A stretch of 64,000 nt of DNA from Ryuthela nishihirai (GCA_038380435.1 JAWZYU010000019.1:31769801-31833800), one strand, 5' to 3'. Numbered from the stretch's first letter, positions 10,706-21,330 are shown. A program made the numbers and translations. The notes: generated by a model not told the origin, from the sequence alone.

Positions 10706-10924
10706 GACACTATGGTTGATTGCAGAATTCAGAAAACATATCTGGCAACGATTTTTTTTTTTTTTTTTAGAAATTAGTGATCTGGCAACCTTTGTGTACA
10801 GTACACGAAAGTTGCCAGATCACTAATTTCTAAAAAAAAAAAAAAAAAAAAAAAATCGTTGCCAGATATTTTTCTGAATTCTGTAATCAACCATAGTGTT
10901 CGGATATTTTTTTTTGAGCGACTG
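10706..10924. mobile_element. Fold-back MITE, left end damaged
   Basis: Almost perfectly palindromic: CACTATGGTTGATTGCAGAA on the left mirrors TTCTGTAATCAACCATAGTG on the right, with CTGGCAACCTTTGTGTACAG at the centre. It ends in GAGCGACTG followed by TA. The outermost left ~20 bp (CAGTCGCTCAAAAAAGTATC in other copies) are missing. Poly-T and poly-A tracts lie inside the arms. Confidence 0.85.
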
Positions 10925-11440
10925 TACGTGTTCAAAAAGTTGTAAGCAAAATACAAACAAAACACAAACTGACAATTTAAATCTCTTTATTCCAAAGTAT
11001 CGGATTCTCGAATTTTACAAAATAAATCGGTGAAAAATAATGTCTTGTCATGTTTTAATTGTCAATCTTTTAATTCAACACACACACACACGTCGAAAAA
11101 TTTAAGAAGCGTTTTTCATTTTCGAAATACTGGCTGGTTGTTTTCACGAAGTGGTCAGTTTAGACGTCAGGGAGCTGGAACGAGAAAATAACATAAAACA
11201 TAAGAATGTTGTTAAGCATATAATCACTATATAAAGGTTTTGAAACATTTTACTAGGATAAGTTGAAATTTATCAAATATTGCAAAATTTACAGCGTTTA
11301 TAAGAAAAGATCAAGAGATATTTTCATCATTTATGAAGCAATTTTATTACGGTTTTATTACTCAACAGGATAAATATTCAGACCATAAAGGAGTGAATAT
11401 GAACCGCTGAAATTTGAAGTATGACTTCAGTGACAGAGTA
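10925..11440. other. Intergenic, nothing recognised
   Basis: AT-rich, with a short CA microsatellite near 11080. No coding signal or known repeat seen. Confidence 0.5.
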
Positions 11441-11443
11441 TGG

Positions 11444-11854
11444 TTGCGTTGTTTTATCTCTGAGCGGCACTTTTTTGCACGCAATGTACTAAATGTCCAA
11501 GTCTCAAGGACCCCAATGTCTGGGTAGGTGATTATATCTCTGAGTGGCACTTTTTTTTTCATATTATGGGCACACGAGGACACTGAGGCTCAGAGAAAGT
11601 TGGGGGAAGACCCACTGGACAGTTGTTGGGAGACAGTTGGTAGCTCCCATCAAGGACATTCAGCGTGTTCTTTAACGTGCACAGGGTATGGCTCTTCCGC
11701 ACATGGGGCCACGGCTTTACGTCCCATCCGACGGCCGGCGGATTTTTCAAATCCATCGGTGTTCCCTATTGACCTACGCTGGTCCATGTGGGACTCGACC
11801 TGTGAACTGCAGTTTAAGAACCTGGCTTGATATCGACTGAGCCATTCCAACCCC
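11444..11854 (-). mobile_element. SINE-B, reverse strand, with doubled 3' end
   Basis: The complement of the SINE-B 3' module (TTATCTCTGAGCGGCACTTT) occurs at 11450 and again at 11530. The full body and tRNA-like head then follow to 11854. This is another case of a repeated SINE-B tail. Confidence 0.8.
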
Positions 11855-11869
11855 CTAGTCTTCGCTGGG

Positions 11870-12403
11870 GGGGGGGGACCAATAGAGAACTGTTAAGGGA
11901 CAGATGAAAGCCACCGTCATGACGATCCAATGGTTCTTTAACGTATACAAGGTATGGCTTTTACATACGAGGCTACGGCTTAACGTCCGATCCGACGGGA
12001 TGGCTACCTTCCGAAACTCATTGGTGTATCCTTCCTTCCCAAGGGTAGGTGGAAGTTAACGAAGAAATTCTCAACAGTTCGAACTCCCACACTGGATGGA
12101 CTGACCACCTATATAATTACTTTATAGTGGAAGAGCAAATATTTTGGTAAAGGGCAGCAGAGAAATGTTACTGAAGAGTTTAAGGATTTTCTGTTTTTGG
12201 AAGATATTTTTAATTCTCTTACAGTTGCGGATTAATTTAAAAGAATGGATTTTGGTCTGGAAACAAAGGAAAATATCCGAGATAAATCCATAAGAATACG
12301 AAAAATGTGTTCTTCTGATGAAAGCATCGAACTAAAAATGTTTAGTCCCCATGGAATCACGATAAAACCACGGGAAAATAAAAGTCTCTCTCTATATACC
12401 GTA
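11870..12403. repeat. Duplicated segment, copy 2 (partner at 4226-4680)
   Basis: Same order of blocks as copy 1, with an additional ~80 bp (around AACAGTTCGAACTCCCACAC) that copy 1 lacks. It is preceded by an 11-base G run. Confidence 0.85.
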
Positions 12404-12786
12404 TATAGATAGAATTTACGTTACTCTTTGCCTTTGGCACCTTGTGAGTATACTTCAGAAACACTAATCTAGATCTTTACTTAACATACCCTAAAAACGG
12501 ATCTTAATTTTCATCCAAAAAGAAGCTCCCTTTACAAGATGTTTTGTATCTGTGTATTAGTAGATGGAAGGCTTTTAAACCATTTTTAGTTCCTTTAAAT
12601 TTGTATAGTCAGAACAATGAGGAGAACTATAAAAAAAAAACACAAATGTTATAGGGTTGGAAATAGAGGCACAAGCATTTTCGTAAGTTCATTTGATTCA
12701 CTGATAGGCAAATTTCCTTAAGCCAGAATTATTGATCAATACAAAATGCAGTTTTCTCATAATTAATACCAATCTTTCATTTTGTG
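12404..12786. other. Intergenic, nothing recognised
   Basis: AT-rich, no coding or repeat signal seen. Confidence 0.5.
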
Positions 12787-13368
12787 TGGGGGGAGAGCGG
12801 GGTGGTATCTCAATTGGTATCTCGCCATTCTCGAATTTGTAGTACTGAGGTTCGAGTCCCACCTGTGCCAGCACTGAGATTTATATTTTCAAAATCCCCA
12901 CTCAGCCCTCGGTGTGAAAGGGGACACCGACAGACTTGGAAAGGCCGTCGTCCGTCGGATGGGACGTTAAGCTGTGGCTCCATGTGCAGGGGAGCCACGT
13001 CCTGTGTACAGTCGTTCAAAAAAGTATCCGAACACAATGGTTGATTGCAGAATTCAGAAAAAATTAGAAATTAAAATAGAAAAAATTTGAAATTAGTGAT
13101 CTGGCAACCTTCGTGTCACGTGACACGAAGGTTGCCAGATCACTAATTTCTAAAAAACGTTGCCAGATATTTTTTATGAATTCTGTAATCAACCATAGTG
13201 TTCGGATATTTTTTTGAGCGACTGTACGTTAAAGAGCACGAGGATGGCTTTGACGGAAGGCTATCATCCATCTCCTAATAGCTTCTCTGAACCCTGGAGG
13301 TCTTTATGAACTGACCATTTAGCTCATTGTGTGCTAAAAGTGCCGCTCACAGTTAAAACAACCCAGCA
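12787..13368 (+). mobile_element. SINE-B interrupted by a fold-back MITE
   Basis: The SINE runs to CGTCCTGTG at 13006, is interrupted by the MITE 13009-13224, and resumes with CGTTAAAGAGCACGAGGATG from 13227. The interrupted consensus reads CCTGTGCACGTTAAAGAAC, so the insertion point is exact. Confidence 0.9.
13009..13224. mobile_element. Fold-back MITE, full length (216 bp), TA target duplication
   Basis: Starts CAGTCGTTCAAAAAAGTATC, ends GAGCGACTG, and is flanked by TA at 13007-13008 and 13225-13226. The two arms are inverted copies meeting at CGTGTCACGTGACACG. TA duplication and CAGT-type ends point to a Tc1/mariner-type transposase supplied in trans (inference). Confidence 0.9.
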
Positions 13369-13429
13369 ACTTACTCATAACAGCTACATGTACTTCTTGG
13401 CACTTCATTAGGTACAATTCCATGTTATA

Positions 13430-13930
13430 TCAATAGACTTCAGTGACTTCTTAAATAAGCTTTTCATGGATAAATGCAATTGAATACAATTTAAAGATCT
13501 GAATCAAATCTATTTGAATCTCGATTTCCAATAATATCGTTCGATATTTAAAGAGTTAGGGAAGCTGAATCGTTCAACAAATTCTGCCAAAAAAAAAACC
13601 CTTCAAAATTGATGGAAATTAACGTAATTATTACAAAAACTGCTAAAAATACTCTGGGATATTTTAGTAAGTTTAAAATAACGATTGCTTGTTTCCGATT
13701 TAATTTGTTTTTATTAATTTTTCAGAGCAATTATTGAGACTGGCATTTTGCTGTTAAATATTCCAATTTCCGTAACTCAACGAATATTGTCGAAAATAGA
13801 GATTGAAGAAGATTTGATTGATATCTTTAAATTTAGTCACATTTTTTTCAAAAAAAGGTTTTGGAAGTCATTGAACTCTTCTATCTGAGTTACCACTGAC
13901 CTGAAGTGAAACTGTAGTGATCACAAATTG
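13430..13930. repeat. Dispersed repeat R500, copy 1
   Basis: Matches 15160-15680 in order: AATCAAATCTATTTGAATCT, TTTAAAGAGTTAGGGAAGCT, GTTAAATATTCCA, CAACGAAT and the region before GAAGTCATTG. A third, weaker match lies at about 62990-63250. The two strong copies bracket the Tc1 element. Confidence 0.5.
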
Positions 13931-14117
13931 TATTCCATACTTCCTTTTTCCCCAAAAATAATGGAGGAAATTTCGGGGGGGGGGGGGAGGGTCTATCCTA
14001 ACGAATTGTATGTGAAATAAAAGCTTGTGACATGAGGAGTGTCATTTACAATATATTTTACAGAGCTTCATCTACTTATGTTAAGGATCCGAGCAATGCT
14101 AGTAAATCGGCTAGTTA

Positions 14118-15124
14118 CAGTACTATGCGAATTAGTTGGGACAAGCATCATGAAGCTGCATAAGGAGACAGGGTCCGTGGACACGTCCCGTAAAGGACAT
14201 TGTGGAAGAAAAAGAAAAACCACCCCTAGAGATGATAGTCTATTTGAAGAATTAGTATCATAGACCCGAAGAAGACAAGTAGAGATATCAAAAGGGAGAT
14301 TGTGTTTCATGGGGTTAATATAGATGTTTTCACCGTACGTTATCGCTTTCTGGAGTGTGGCCACCTGGCTCGACGCTCCTCCAAAAAGTAGCTTTTGACC
14401 CGCTATGAAGCAAAAGGGGCTATCCTGGGCAAAGAAACATCGAGACTGGACTGTGAAGAATTGGGGAAAAAGTGGTATTTTCCGACGAAATCCACTTTGA
14501 GGTGCATGGCTATAGGTCAAATTTCGTCCGCCGCTCGCCTGGAGAACCTCTTCGATCCGGCCACATCCAGCAATCCCCCAAACACCCACTCAAGGTCATG
14601 TTTTGGGGATGTTTCACAGCTTCCGGGCCACAGACGCTTCACCCCATTGAAGGAATGATGGACAGCGAAAAGTACATAGGCATTCTGGAGGCGAAAATGG
14701 TCCCAACAGTGCAGAAGCTGTTTCCTAACAGCAATGAGGTATTTCAACAGGATCTGGCTCCATACCACAATTCTAAGAGCTTCTTTACCCAGCAACATTT
14801 GAAGGTATTGGAGTGGCCAGGAAATTCACCCGATCAAAACCACATTGAAAATTTGTGGGCCATTATTAAAGCGCGCATATCTAAGATGGATTGCAGGACG
14901 AAAACCAAAATGATAGAAAGTGTCATGAAAGTGTGGTACCATGACCCTGAAGTGAAGGAGATGTGTGGAAAGCTAGTGGCATCAATGGTTGAGAGTGTGA
15001 AAGAAGTAATTAAAGCTAAGGGGGGTCACATTCACTATTAACTACAATGTTAAACAAATAAATATTGTAGTTGTGTATTTGTTACTGCATTTTCCTATTG
15101 TCCCAACTAATTTGCACAGTACTG
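14118..15124 (+). mobile_element. Tc1-like transposon, internally deleted
   Basis: Terminal inverted repeats CAGTACTATGCGAATTAG at 14118 and its partner ending ATTTGCACAGTACTG at 15124, flanked by TA at 14116-14117 and 15125-15126. At 1007 bp it is shorter than a complete Tc1 element. Sequence right after the left TIR already lies inside the transposase gene, so the 5' part of the gene is gone. A sister copy is at 35074-36130. Confidence 0.9.
14150..15041 (+). pseudogene. Tc1-type DD34E transposase, broken
   Basis: The right-hand open part (14472-15041) carries the catalytic core: VFSDEIHFEV (first Asp), QQDLAPYHNS (second Asp), and NHIENLW (Glu). Upstream, helix-turn-helix linker remnants such as GRKRKTTPRDDSLFEE lie at about 14205-14260, in another frame with several stops between. 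The N-terminal DNA-binding domain is truncated. It is therefore a dead copy, though its catalytic residues survive. Confidence 0.85.
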
Positions 15125-15159
15125 TACTATACAGTGCGCTACCAGAATATTAATGTACA

Positions 15160-15680
15160 TGTTAGATCAATGGGAATCTAGCTTTGAAACTGTTAAACTT
15201 TTAAAATTGTGCATTTTGTTGAAAACACGTGACTGAACGTAAATTAAATATCGTAATCAAATCTATTTAAATCTCGTTTTTCAACATTATTCGCTTATTA
15301 TTTAAAGAGTTATGGAAGCTATAATATTTCACAACAGTAATGCGTCATGAGACTACCTCAGAAATTAAATAAAGTTTAAATAATATGAATCGTTTGAAAT
15401 TATTTAATAAAATAAATATGCCTTTTAGAAATCTGTATAATGATTATTTCAATATTAGACAATTAGGAATGATTTTATAAACAAAATAATAATATTGTTA
15501 AATATTCCAGCATCCCGAACCCTAAACAATCAACGAATGCTATTCAAAATCGAGATTTAGATCGACTTGATTATAATTTTAAATTTATCTTCAGTCCTAT
15601 TTTTCTATTAAATACATTTCCTAGAAGTTATAGAGCTTCGAAGTCAGATTGACATTGCAGTAACACGGAAATTCTCTAAT
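15160..15680. repeat. Dispersed repeat R500, copy 2
   Basis: Parallel to 13430-13930, with AATCAAATCTATTTAAATCT, TTTAAAGAGTTATGGAAGCT, GTTAAATATTCCAGC and CAATCAACGAATGC. AT-rich and noncoding. Confidence 0.5.
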
Positions 15681-15776
15681 ATTTTGTTTGGGCAGTGGGT
15701 AATTCCGATTTTAACTTACTCTCTTTTTACGAGTGCTTAGTTTCTTTTTGAAAAATTAACATCCTTACCGTTATTC

Positions 15777-16835
15777 TCATGCAGTGAACTTCGACATATT
15801 CACCTGGCCTATCTTATCACCAGCATCATCATCATCTCTTGGATGATAAAGGAAATCATCAGGCAAATAGTTGCCATATTCGTCATCATCCTCATAATAG
15901 CCGCCATTATCTGTTGATTGGTTGTCAATATTGTCATCATATCCTGGACAAGAGTTTTCATCATCATCATCATCTTGATTGCAATCATCTTCACTTGATC
16001 CTCCCGTTTCTGTATCATCAGTTCCAAAGACAGCATCTATCACATCATCGGTGATAGCTCTTACCTTTTCCAAAGCATTTGTCACTACAGTAAACACTGT
16101 AATTGCAGTTATAATGGATTCGATAAACAGTAACAGTGACTGCAACAGAAATTTGAGTTCTGCTGTAATGGATCCGATTTCTGCATACGTGCAGTGCTTA
16201 GCTGTCAAAGTGCCTATTGCAGGAATCAACGCTTGGGCTACAGAAAATAAGGATTTGGTATGCATCATGAATTTTTCGGATGCAGATATCAAATCTTGAA
16301 ACTTTGCATATAAAGCTTGAATGTGAAGGGTCAGTACACCTGGGTGGATCATGGTATATCCACCTGCCTGATTCCGCTCTTCGTCGCTTGTAATCGCCTC
16401 ATTGATTACAGAAATAAAAGCTTTGGATATCGGAATAAATTCTCTTACATTTAAATCCAAACGACTGTTGTCTAAAATCAACTCTTTGGTTTTGAGATTC
16501 AGTTCTTTGAATGAGGACATCAGAGCCTGCTGATATGACATATATTCTGGGAGAGAAGTAATGATGACTGGATGATTAATTCTACTCAAATTTAGGGTGA
16601 TGGGGATCAAATTCTGGGCTTTTCGAATCACGGCAGTAGTTACCGGCGTCATTTCTTGTGTGCCTAGATTTGATAATCGGTCTATGGTAACCAACTGACG
16701 TGTGTGCGGGTACAATTCTTCGATTGCCACAAACAAATCCTTGAATGCTCTTCCTAATCTCTGCTTTAAAGTGGCGTCAAACTCTGTTTTTGATCTTTTG
16801 GGAGGGCTATCTTCGCTTTCTGCTTCCCTCTTCAT
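15777..16835 (-). CDS. Unrecognised LIPxT-helix repeat protein, paralog 2 (352 aa)
   Basis: Family not recognised; paralog of the gene at 5174-6202. The start ATG at 16835 lies just behind an acceptor (TTGCATTCCTAG), again implying a 5' UTR intron. Residues 1-20 are charged, with a KRSK cluster that may be a nuclear localisation signal. The body shows the same helical units: IEELYPHTRQL, AQNLIPITLNL, FKELNLKTKEL, REFIPISKAF, AQALIPAIGTL. From about residue 270 the chain is strongly acidic with Asp runs encoded by a GAT/ATC microsatellite, then a Tyr/Asp-rich tail. A phase-0 GTGAAT donor follows CAG at 15804, nine codons before the stop, matching the paralog. A second donor GGTAAGG follows the stop. 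No signal peptide or membrane segment is evident. Confidence 0.7.
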   Translation of the reverse strand: MKREAESEDSPPKRSKTEFDATLKQRLGRAFKDLFVAIEELYPHTRQLVTIDRLSNLGTQEMTPVTTAVIRKAQNLIPITLNLSRINHPVIITSLPEYMSYQQALMSSFKELNLKTKELILDNSRLDLNVREFIPISKAFISVINEAITSDEERNQAGGYTMIHPGVLTLHIQALYAKFQDLISASEKFMMHTKSLFSVAQALIPAIGTLTAKHCTYAEIGSITAELKFLLQSLLLFIESIITAITVFTVVTNALEKVRAITDDVIDAVFGTDDTETGGSSEDDCNQDDDDDENSCPGYDDNIDNQSTDNGGYYEDDDEYGNYLPDDFLYHPRDDDDAGDKIGQVNMSKFTA

Positions 16836-17144
16836 CCTTCATTCGTACTCTAGGAATGCAAACAAGAATATTTGTGGAATAATACTTTTCAAACGTTTAT
16901 TTAACGTTTTAACAATTTATTTAATTATAATTGACGCAATGGAATAATACTTGCTGTTTCAAAAGTAAGTTTACAACTTTGAGATGATGTATACATTCAC
17001 TGATAAACGGTAGACATAAATCAAATATACAAAAATGAAGTGAAACACATGAAGTCTTATCAGAGGTAGCAGTTTTACAAATGAGTGGGTAGACCGAGCG
17101 GGTCCGGTATGATGGCCACCTCGACTTACTAGAACAAAGTGTTC

Positions 17145-17305
17145 TTTCAACATTTACCGGCGAATGTTGATGGTGTACGGTCAAGAATTACAGGTGCAGT
17201 TACAGAAGTTAAGAAAGACACTCTTCGTCGTACCTGGGAAGAAATTCGTTATAGATAGGATATTTGTCTTGGTACACCTGGAAGTCACATCGAACTGTCA
17301 CTCTG
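17145..17305 (+). pseudogene. Fragment of a transposase C-terminus
   Basis: One frame reads VRSRITGAVTEVKKDTLRRT, then WEEIRYR, a stop, and DICLGTPGSHIEL. The pattern of RI..AV..V..D.L.R.W.EI.YR.D.C....G.HIE is a common ending of arthropod DD-D/E transposases. It is isolated and contains a stop codon. Confidence 0.5.
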
Positions 17306-17387
17306 ATATATCTGACAAAACTTGATGTGTTTGGCTACATTTCAATTCCCATCTATATTTCTATTCCATACATTTTCCTTCCCCTTT

Positions 17388-17686
17388 TCCGCAAAATTCC
17401 CCGCCCTGCCCACGGTCAGTAGGGGACACCGAAGGGCTTGGAAAGGCCACCCTCCGTCGGATGGGATGTTAAACCATGGCCCCGTGTGTGGGATAGCCAT
17501 ACTCTGTGCACGTTAAAGAACACGCTGGATGGCCTTGACGGGAGGCTACCATCTGTCTCCCAACAGCTGTTCCAGTGGGTCCCCTCCCCCAATCTTCTCT
17601 GAGCCTTCGGGGTCAATGTGACCTGGCCATTTAGTTCATGGTGTCCAAAAAAGTGCCGCTCAGAGGTAAAACAACCTAACCCAACC
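17388..17686 (+). mobile_element. SINE-B, 5'-truncated
   Basis: Starts inside the body at CCGCAAAATTCCCCGCCC and runs to AACCTAACCCAACC. The flanks CCTTCCCCTTTT (left) and CCTTCCCCCTTTT (right) look like a target-site duplication. Confidence 0.8.
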
Positions 17687-17689
17687 TTC

Positions 17690-18465
17690 CCCCTTTTTTT
17701 TGAAGATCTGCGCCTGAACTTATCTATATAATTTTATAGATGTAAACAATAGGCAACATTGATATTATAATTAGGAAAAAAAATCATTAAATCATCATAT
17801 AATTAATAAGAAGTTGGATCCTAACTGGCGAACACGGAGATAAACGCTTAGGCGAATGAACACCGATTCATGTGTTTATTTTACGGCCTACTGGTATCGG
17901 TGCACGCACCAGCTAAATCATATTACGTGAAAGAGTTTTATCTCCGTTTCGACATATTTCGATCCCCTGCGGTACACCTGGATTTCAGGTACCACAGATA
18001 CCTGAAAAAATTTCGTACGCATGCCCCCCCCCCCTCCACTCCCAAAGTGCCATCTCATCTGGATCCCTATCAGAGGAGCGGGATTAATGCCCTTGCGAAT
18101 GTGGGAGATCAGCAAGGAAGGCAGTTCTCAAATTGCAAATGGGGAACGGAAGGGGAAATACGCTTGGCGCCAAATTTTTGCAGGGGATGTAGGTAATCCT
18201 AAAATAAATAATGAGAAGCAAAAATAAAATTGATTCGTCATTATCACTCACAAATCTTTCTTCGATGTAACTCAAATTTGTCTGTTAAATAAAAATAATC
18301 GTTTTTTTTTTTATTTATTAAAGTTTAGAAATTTGCCTATTTTAAAAGTTTTGTTTAAAAATGCAATAGGAAATTTTTGATGCCCGTGGTTCTGAAAAAT
18401 CTTACCGATTCATGATTCTCTCTTTTGAAAAGTAAGACATTTTGATTCATGAGAAGGCGGGATGA
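17690..18465. other. Intergenic, nothing firm
   Basis: A frame at 17870-18196 reads through a C-homopolymer and has no recognisable domain. No splice context supports it. The rest is AT-rich. Confidence 0.45.
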
Positions 18466-18469
18466 CAAC

Positions 18470-18945
18470 GTGCTCAAGAGAACTGTGTTCAAAAGAAGAA
18501 CTGTGTTAAAAGGTGAACAGTGTGTTCAAACGGAGGACAATGTGTCCAATTAGAGAACAATGTGTTCAAAAGGAGGACAATGTGTTCAGAAAGAGGACAA
18601 TGTGTCCAAAGAGAGAGCAATATATTCAAAAGGAGGACAGTGTGTCCAAAAGGAGGATAATGTGCTCACAAGGAGGACAATGTGTCCAAAAGGAGGATAA
18701 TGTGCTCAAAAGGAGGACAACGTGTTCAAAAGGAGGATAATGTGCTCAAAAGGAGGACATTGTGTCCAAAGGAGGATAATGTGTTCAAAAGGAGGATAAT
18801 GTGCTCAAAAGGAGGACAGTGTGTCCAAAGGAGGACAATGTGTTCAAAAGGAGGATAATGTGCTCAAAAGGAGGATAATGTGCTCAAAAGGAGGATAATG
18901 TGCTCAAAAGGAGGATAATGTGTTCAAAAGGAGAACTGTTCTGCT
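18470..18945. repeat. 20-bp minisatellite
   Basis: About 23 copies of a unit close to AATGTGCTCAAAAGGAGGAT, with variants GTGTCC, GTGTTC and GACAATG. The unit length is not a multiple of three, so the frame it opens (18513-18740) is an artefact. Confidence 0.95.
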
Positions 18946-19390
18946 AACTGAAAGACGATTTATTACTCTATATGTGAAAGATAATTTGAATTTTTCTTCA
19001 TATCATTCGAAAGAAGGTTGTTTTTTAATTCATATTAAATAACTTTTAACAGTCGAAATAAAACTAGTTAAAGATTAAAATTATTTAATGAACCGAATAA
19101 AATAACTTACTTTCTTCAATTTGTTGAAGTATCTTAACCACGACGTCGAAACTAATGTGAATCAGGTAGATTACATTTGTTTTTCCGAATGAAGAAAACG
19201 ATTTCTAAGCCTCAACAAAACAAACAACTTAAAGATCTTACTTTCGCTCCTCAAAACCTTCATTACGTATTTCCGGGATCATAGAACAAACGAAAGGAAT
19301 GTTCCAAAGGTTTTGTTACGATTTTAAGGGATTGTTGCTTAAAGTATTGCATTGTTCGGTCATAATAAATCACCGATCAGGCGTTCTTAG
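18946..19390. other. Intergenic, nothing recognised
   Basis: AT-rich, no motif seen. Confidence 0.45.
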
Positions 19391-19392
19391 TA

Positions 19393-19495
19393 CAGTCGCT
19401 CAAAAAAGTATCCGAACACTATGGTTGATTACAGAATTCGGAAAAAATATCTGGCAACGATTTTTTTAGAAATTAGTGATCTAGCAACCTTCTTA
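19393..19495. mobile_element. Fold-back MITE, left half only
   Basis: TA then CAGTCGCTCAAAAAAGTATC through CTAGCAACCTTC. The element stops at its centre of symmetry, so only one arm is left. Confidence 0.85.
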
Positions 19496-19499
19496 CTTT

Positions 19500-19770
19500 A
19501 TGCAAATTCTTTCAACCAAACTTATTTTATGCATATAGACTGTAAACCAGCGGTGCCCTACAGATCGCTGTTAAAAAATAAAAGAAAAAATAATTCGAAG
19601 CAATAAAAAATTAATAATATACATATGATTACTAAAAAATATGTGTACATAAAAGAGAACCTTTAAAATTGTTCCACCTTTTATTGAATCTTAAAAAAAG
19701 TATAAATAAATTTAAAAAAATTAAAAAATGTCTATCTTCCTATAGGGCCCTAAAAAGTAGAAAATAAACC
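19500..19770. other. AT-rich spacer
   Basis: No gene or repeat recognised between the half MITE and the next inverted repeat. Confidence 0.4.
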
Positions 19771-19776
19771 TAAAAG

Positions 19777-19916
19777 ATATCGATGGTGCAATCAGTCACT
19801 AAGTTCGGATTCACTTTAAAGGGAGATAGGGCGGCCACAATCTTGTTGAGTAGGTAAATCGGCGCCCTATTTTCCTTTGAAGTGGATACTCAGTGACTGA
19901 CTGCACCATCGATAAA
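19777..19916. mobile_element. Second MITE type with ~50-bp TIRs
   Basis: Left arm TATCGATGGTGCAATCAGTC then ACTAAG..GATAGGGCG; right arm CGCCCTATTTTCCTTTG..GACTGACTGCACCATCGATA. They are inverted copies around a short centre near 19840. No transposase. The right terminus is also the first unit of the tandem array that follows. Confidence 0.8.
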
Positions 19917-20425
19917 GCATTGATATTCTTAGGATTTCTCATTGCACCATCGATAAAGTATCTATATGCTTAAGATTTCTCATTGCACCATCGATAAAGC
20001 ATCGATATGCTTAGGATTTCTCATTGCACCATCGATAAAGTATCTATATGCTTAGGATTCTCATTGCACCATCGATAAAGCATCGATATGCTTAGGATTT
20101 CTCATTGCACCATCGATAAAGCATCGATATGCTTAGGATTTCTCATTGCACCATCGATAAAGCATCGATATACTTAGGATTTCTCATTGCACCATCGATA
20201 AAGTATCGATATGCTTAGGATTTCTCATTGCACCATCGATAAAGCATCTATATGCTTAGGATTTCTCATTGCACCATCGATAAAGTATCGATATGCTTAG
20301 GATTTCTCATTGCACCATCGATAAAGTATCGATATGCTTAGGATTTCTCATTGCTCCATCGATATGCTTATGATTTCTCATTGCTCCATCGATATGCTTA
20401 TGATTTCTCATTGCTCCATCGATAT
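19900..20425. repeat. 41-bp minisatellite continuing from a MITE end
   Basis: GCACCATCGATAAAG recurs at 19902, 19944, 19985, 20026, 20066, 20107, 20148, 20189, 20230, 20271 and 20312, a 41-bp period (one 40-bp step). Three shortened 30-bp units (GCTCCATCGATATGC) follow. Unit: CATTGCACCATCGATAAAGC then ATCGATATGCTTAGGATTTCT. Confidence 0.95.
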
Positions 20426-20630
20426 GCGTCCCATGGCCGAGTGGTTAGCACGCTTGACTACTGATCTAAGGAACTTGGGTTCGAGTCCCGGGTAAGGCAT
20501 GACTGTTTATGTCGTTTTTCTGCTGAGGTCCTGCCATCCTCTCAGACCTTCTACTTTGGCATATAAACTGACAGGCTCCTGTCAGACCTCTGTGGCAAGC
20601 AGCTGCTTGAGGGGGTATTTCTTTTTATTT
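20426..20630 (+). mobile_element. SINE-A
   Basis: Head GTCCCATGGCCGAGTGGTTA (A-box-like), GGTTCGAGTCCCGGG (B box), body ending GCAAGCAGCTGCTTGAGGG and an AT tail. It abuts the end of the 41-bp array. Confidence 0.9.
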
Positions 20631-20699
20631 TATAGGAAGATAAGTATTTTTTAATTTTGAATTTATTTATATTTTTGCCACTAAAAACACCTACCTAAA

Positions 20700-21330
20700 T
20701 GTAAAAACTTTTCATTGTACTCATAAACATCGAGCACATTTACCATCCTTTTGGAGTCGGGTTTGAGGTAGCCCATAACATTGGAGACGTCACAAGCTTT
20801 AATTTGACATATGACTCGTTAAAGATGACCTCCGTGAAAATCCGGCCCCACATTTTGTCAGGGAGGAACAGTGGGAACGAAATCCGAAATAATTTACGAC
20901 CGTCATTATACGAGCTTCATTCGACACCTAACTCGTAACTGTAGGCCTTCGCGTTCCGAAGATATAATAGAAAGATTTTCACATTTCCCTTTTTTTAGGG
21001 AAGAAAAAAGCATAAAGGATGAATTTGTTTATGGCCTCTGACACTCCCCAGGTCTCAAGGTTTCATTTGACACAATGCTTATTACTTTCCACAACTATAA
21101 CATTCTCCGTGTTAGAAGAAATCATTTCATGTATCATTTGTTACTTTCGGCCTTCGCGTTTTGGAGATATACATTAAGAATAATTCTCACGTTTCCTCTT
21201 TCTTAGGGTGGAAGAAAGCAGCGGGGTTCAATTTTTTATAGCCTATGACACTCCCCGCGTCACAAGCTTTCTTTTGGCACATAAATCATTAAGTTTCTCC
21301 ATCGCATCCGAATTGAAAAAATATTTGGGA
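20700..21330. repeat. Degenerate ~210-265-bp tandem repeat
   Basis: The phrase GACACTCCCC(A/G)(G/C)GTC.CAAG.TT recurs near 21038 and 21248, with a weaker first unit at 20775 (GGAGACGTCACAAGCTTTAA). Each is preceded by GGCCTTCGCGTT..GAGATAT. Noncoding. Confidence 0.55.

Noticed and set aside
13974..13992. Long G/C homopolymer runs (also near 11868, 27133, 30960 and 37017)
   Set aside because: Simple homopolymers; noted only as possible polishing errors, no function inferred.
14068..14589. 173-codon reverse frame over the Tc1 element
   Set aside because: It is the antisense shadow of the broken transposase; the sense strand carries the catalytic motifs.
15839..16299. Plus-strand frames rich in His and Ser over the minus-strand gene
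   Set aside because: Shadow of the Asp-rich coding microsatellite of the helical-repeat gene.
17870..18230. Frames of 108 and 68 codons
   Set aside because: They run through a C homopolymer, show no conserved motif and lack splice signals.
18470..20425. CRISPR-like arrays
   Set aside because: The 20-bp and 41-bp arrays have no unique spacers and the genome is eukaryotic; they are minisatellites.
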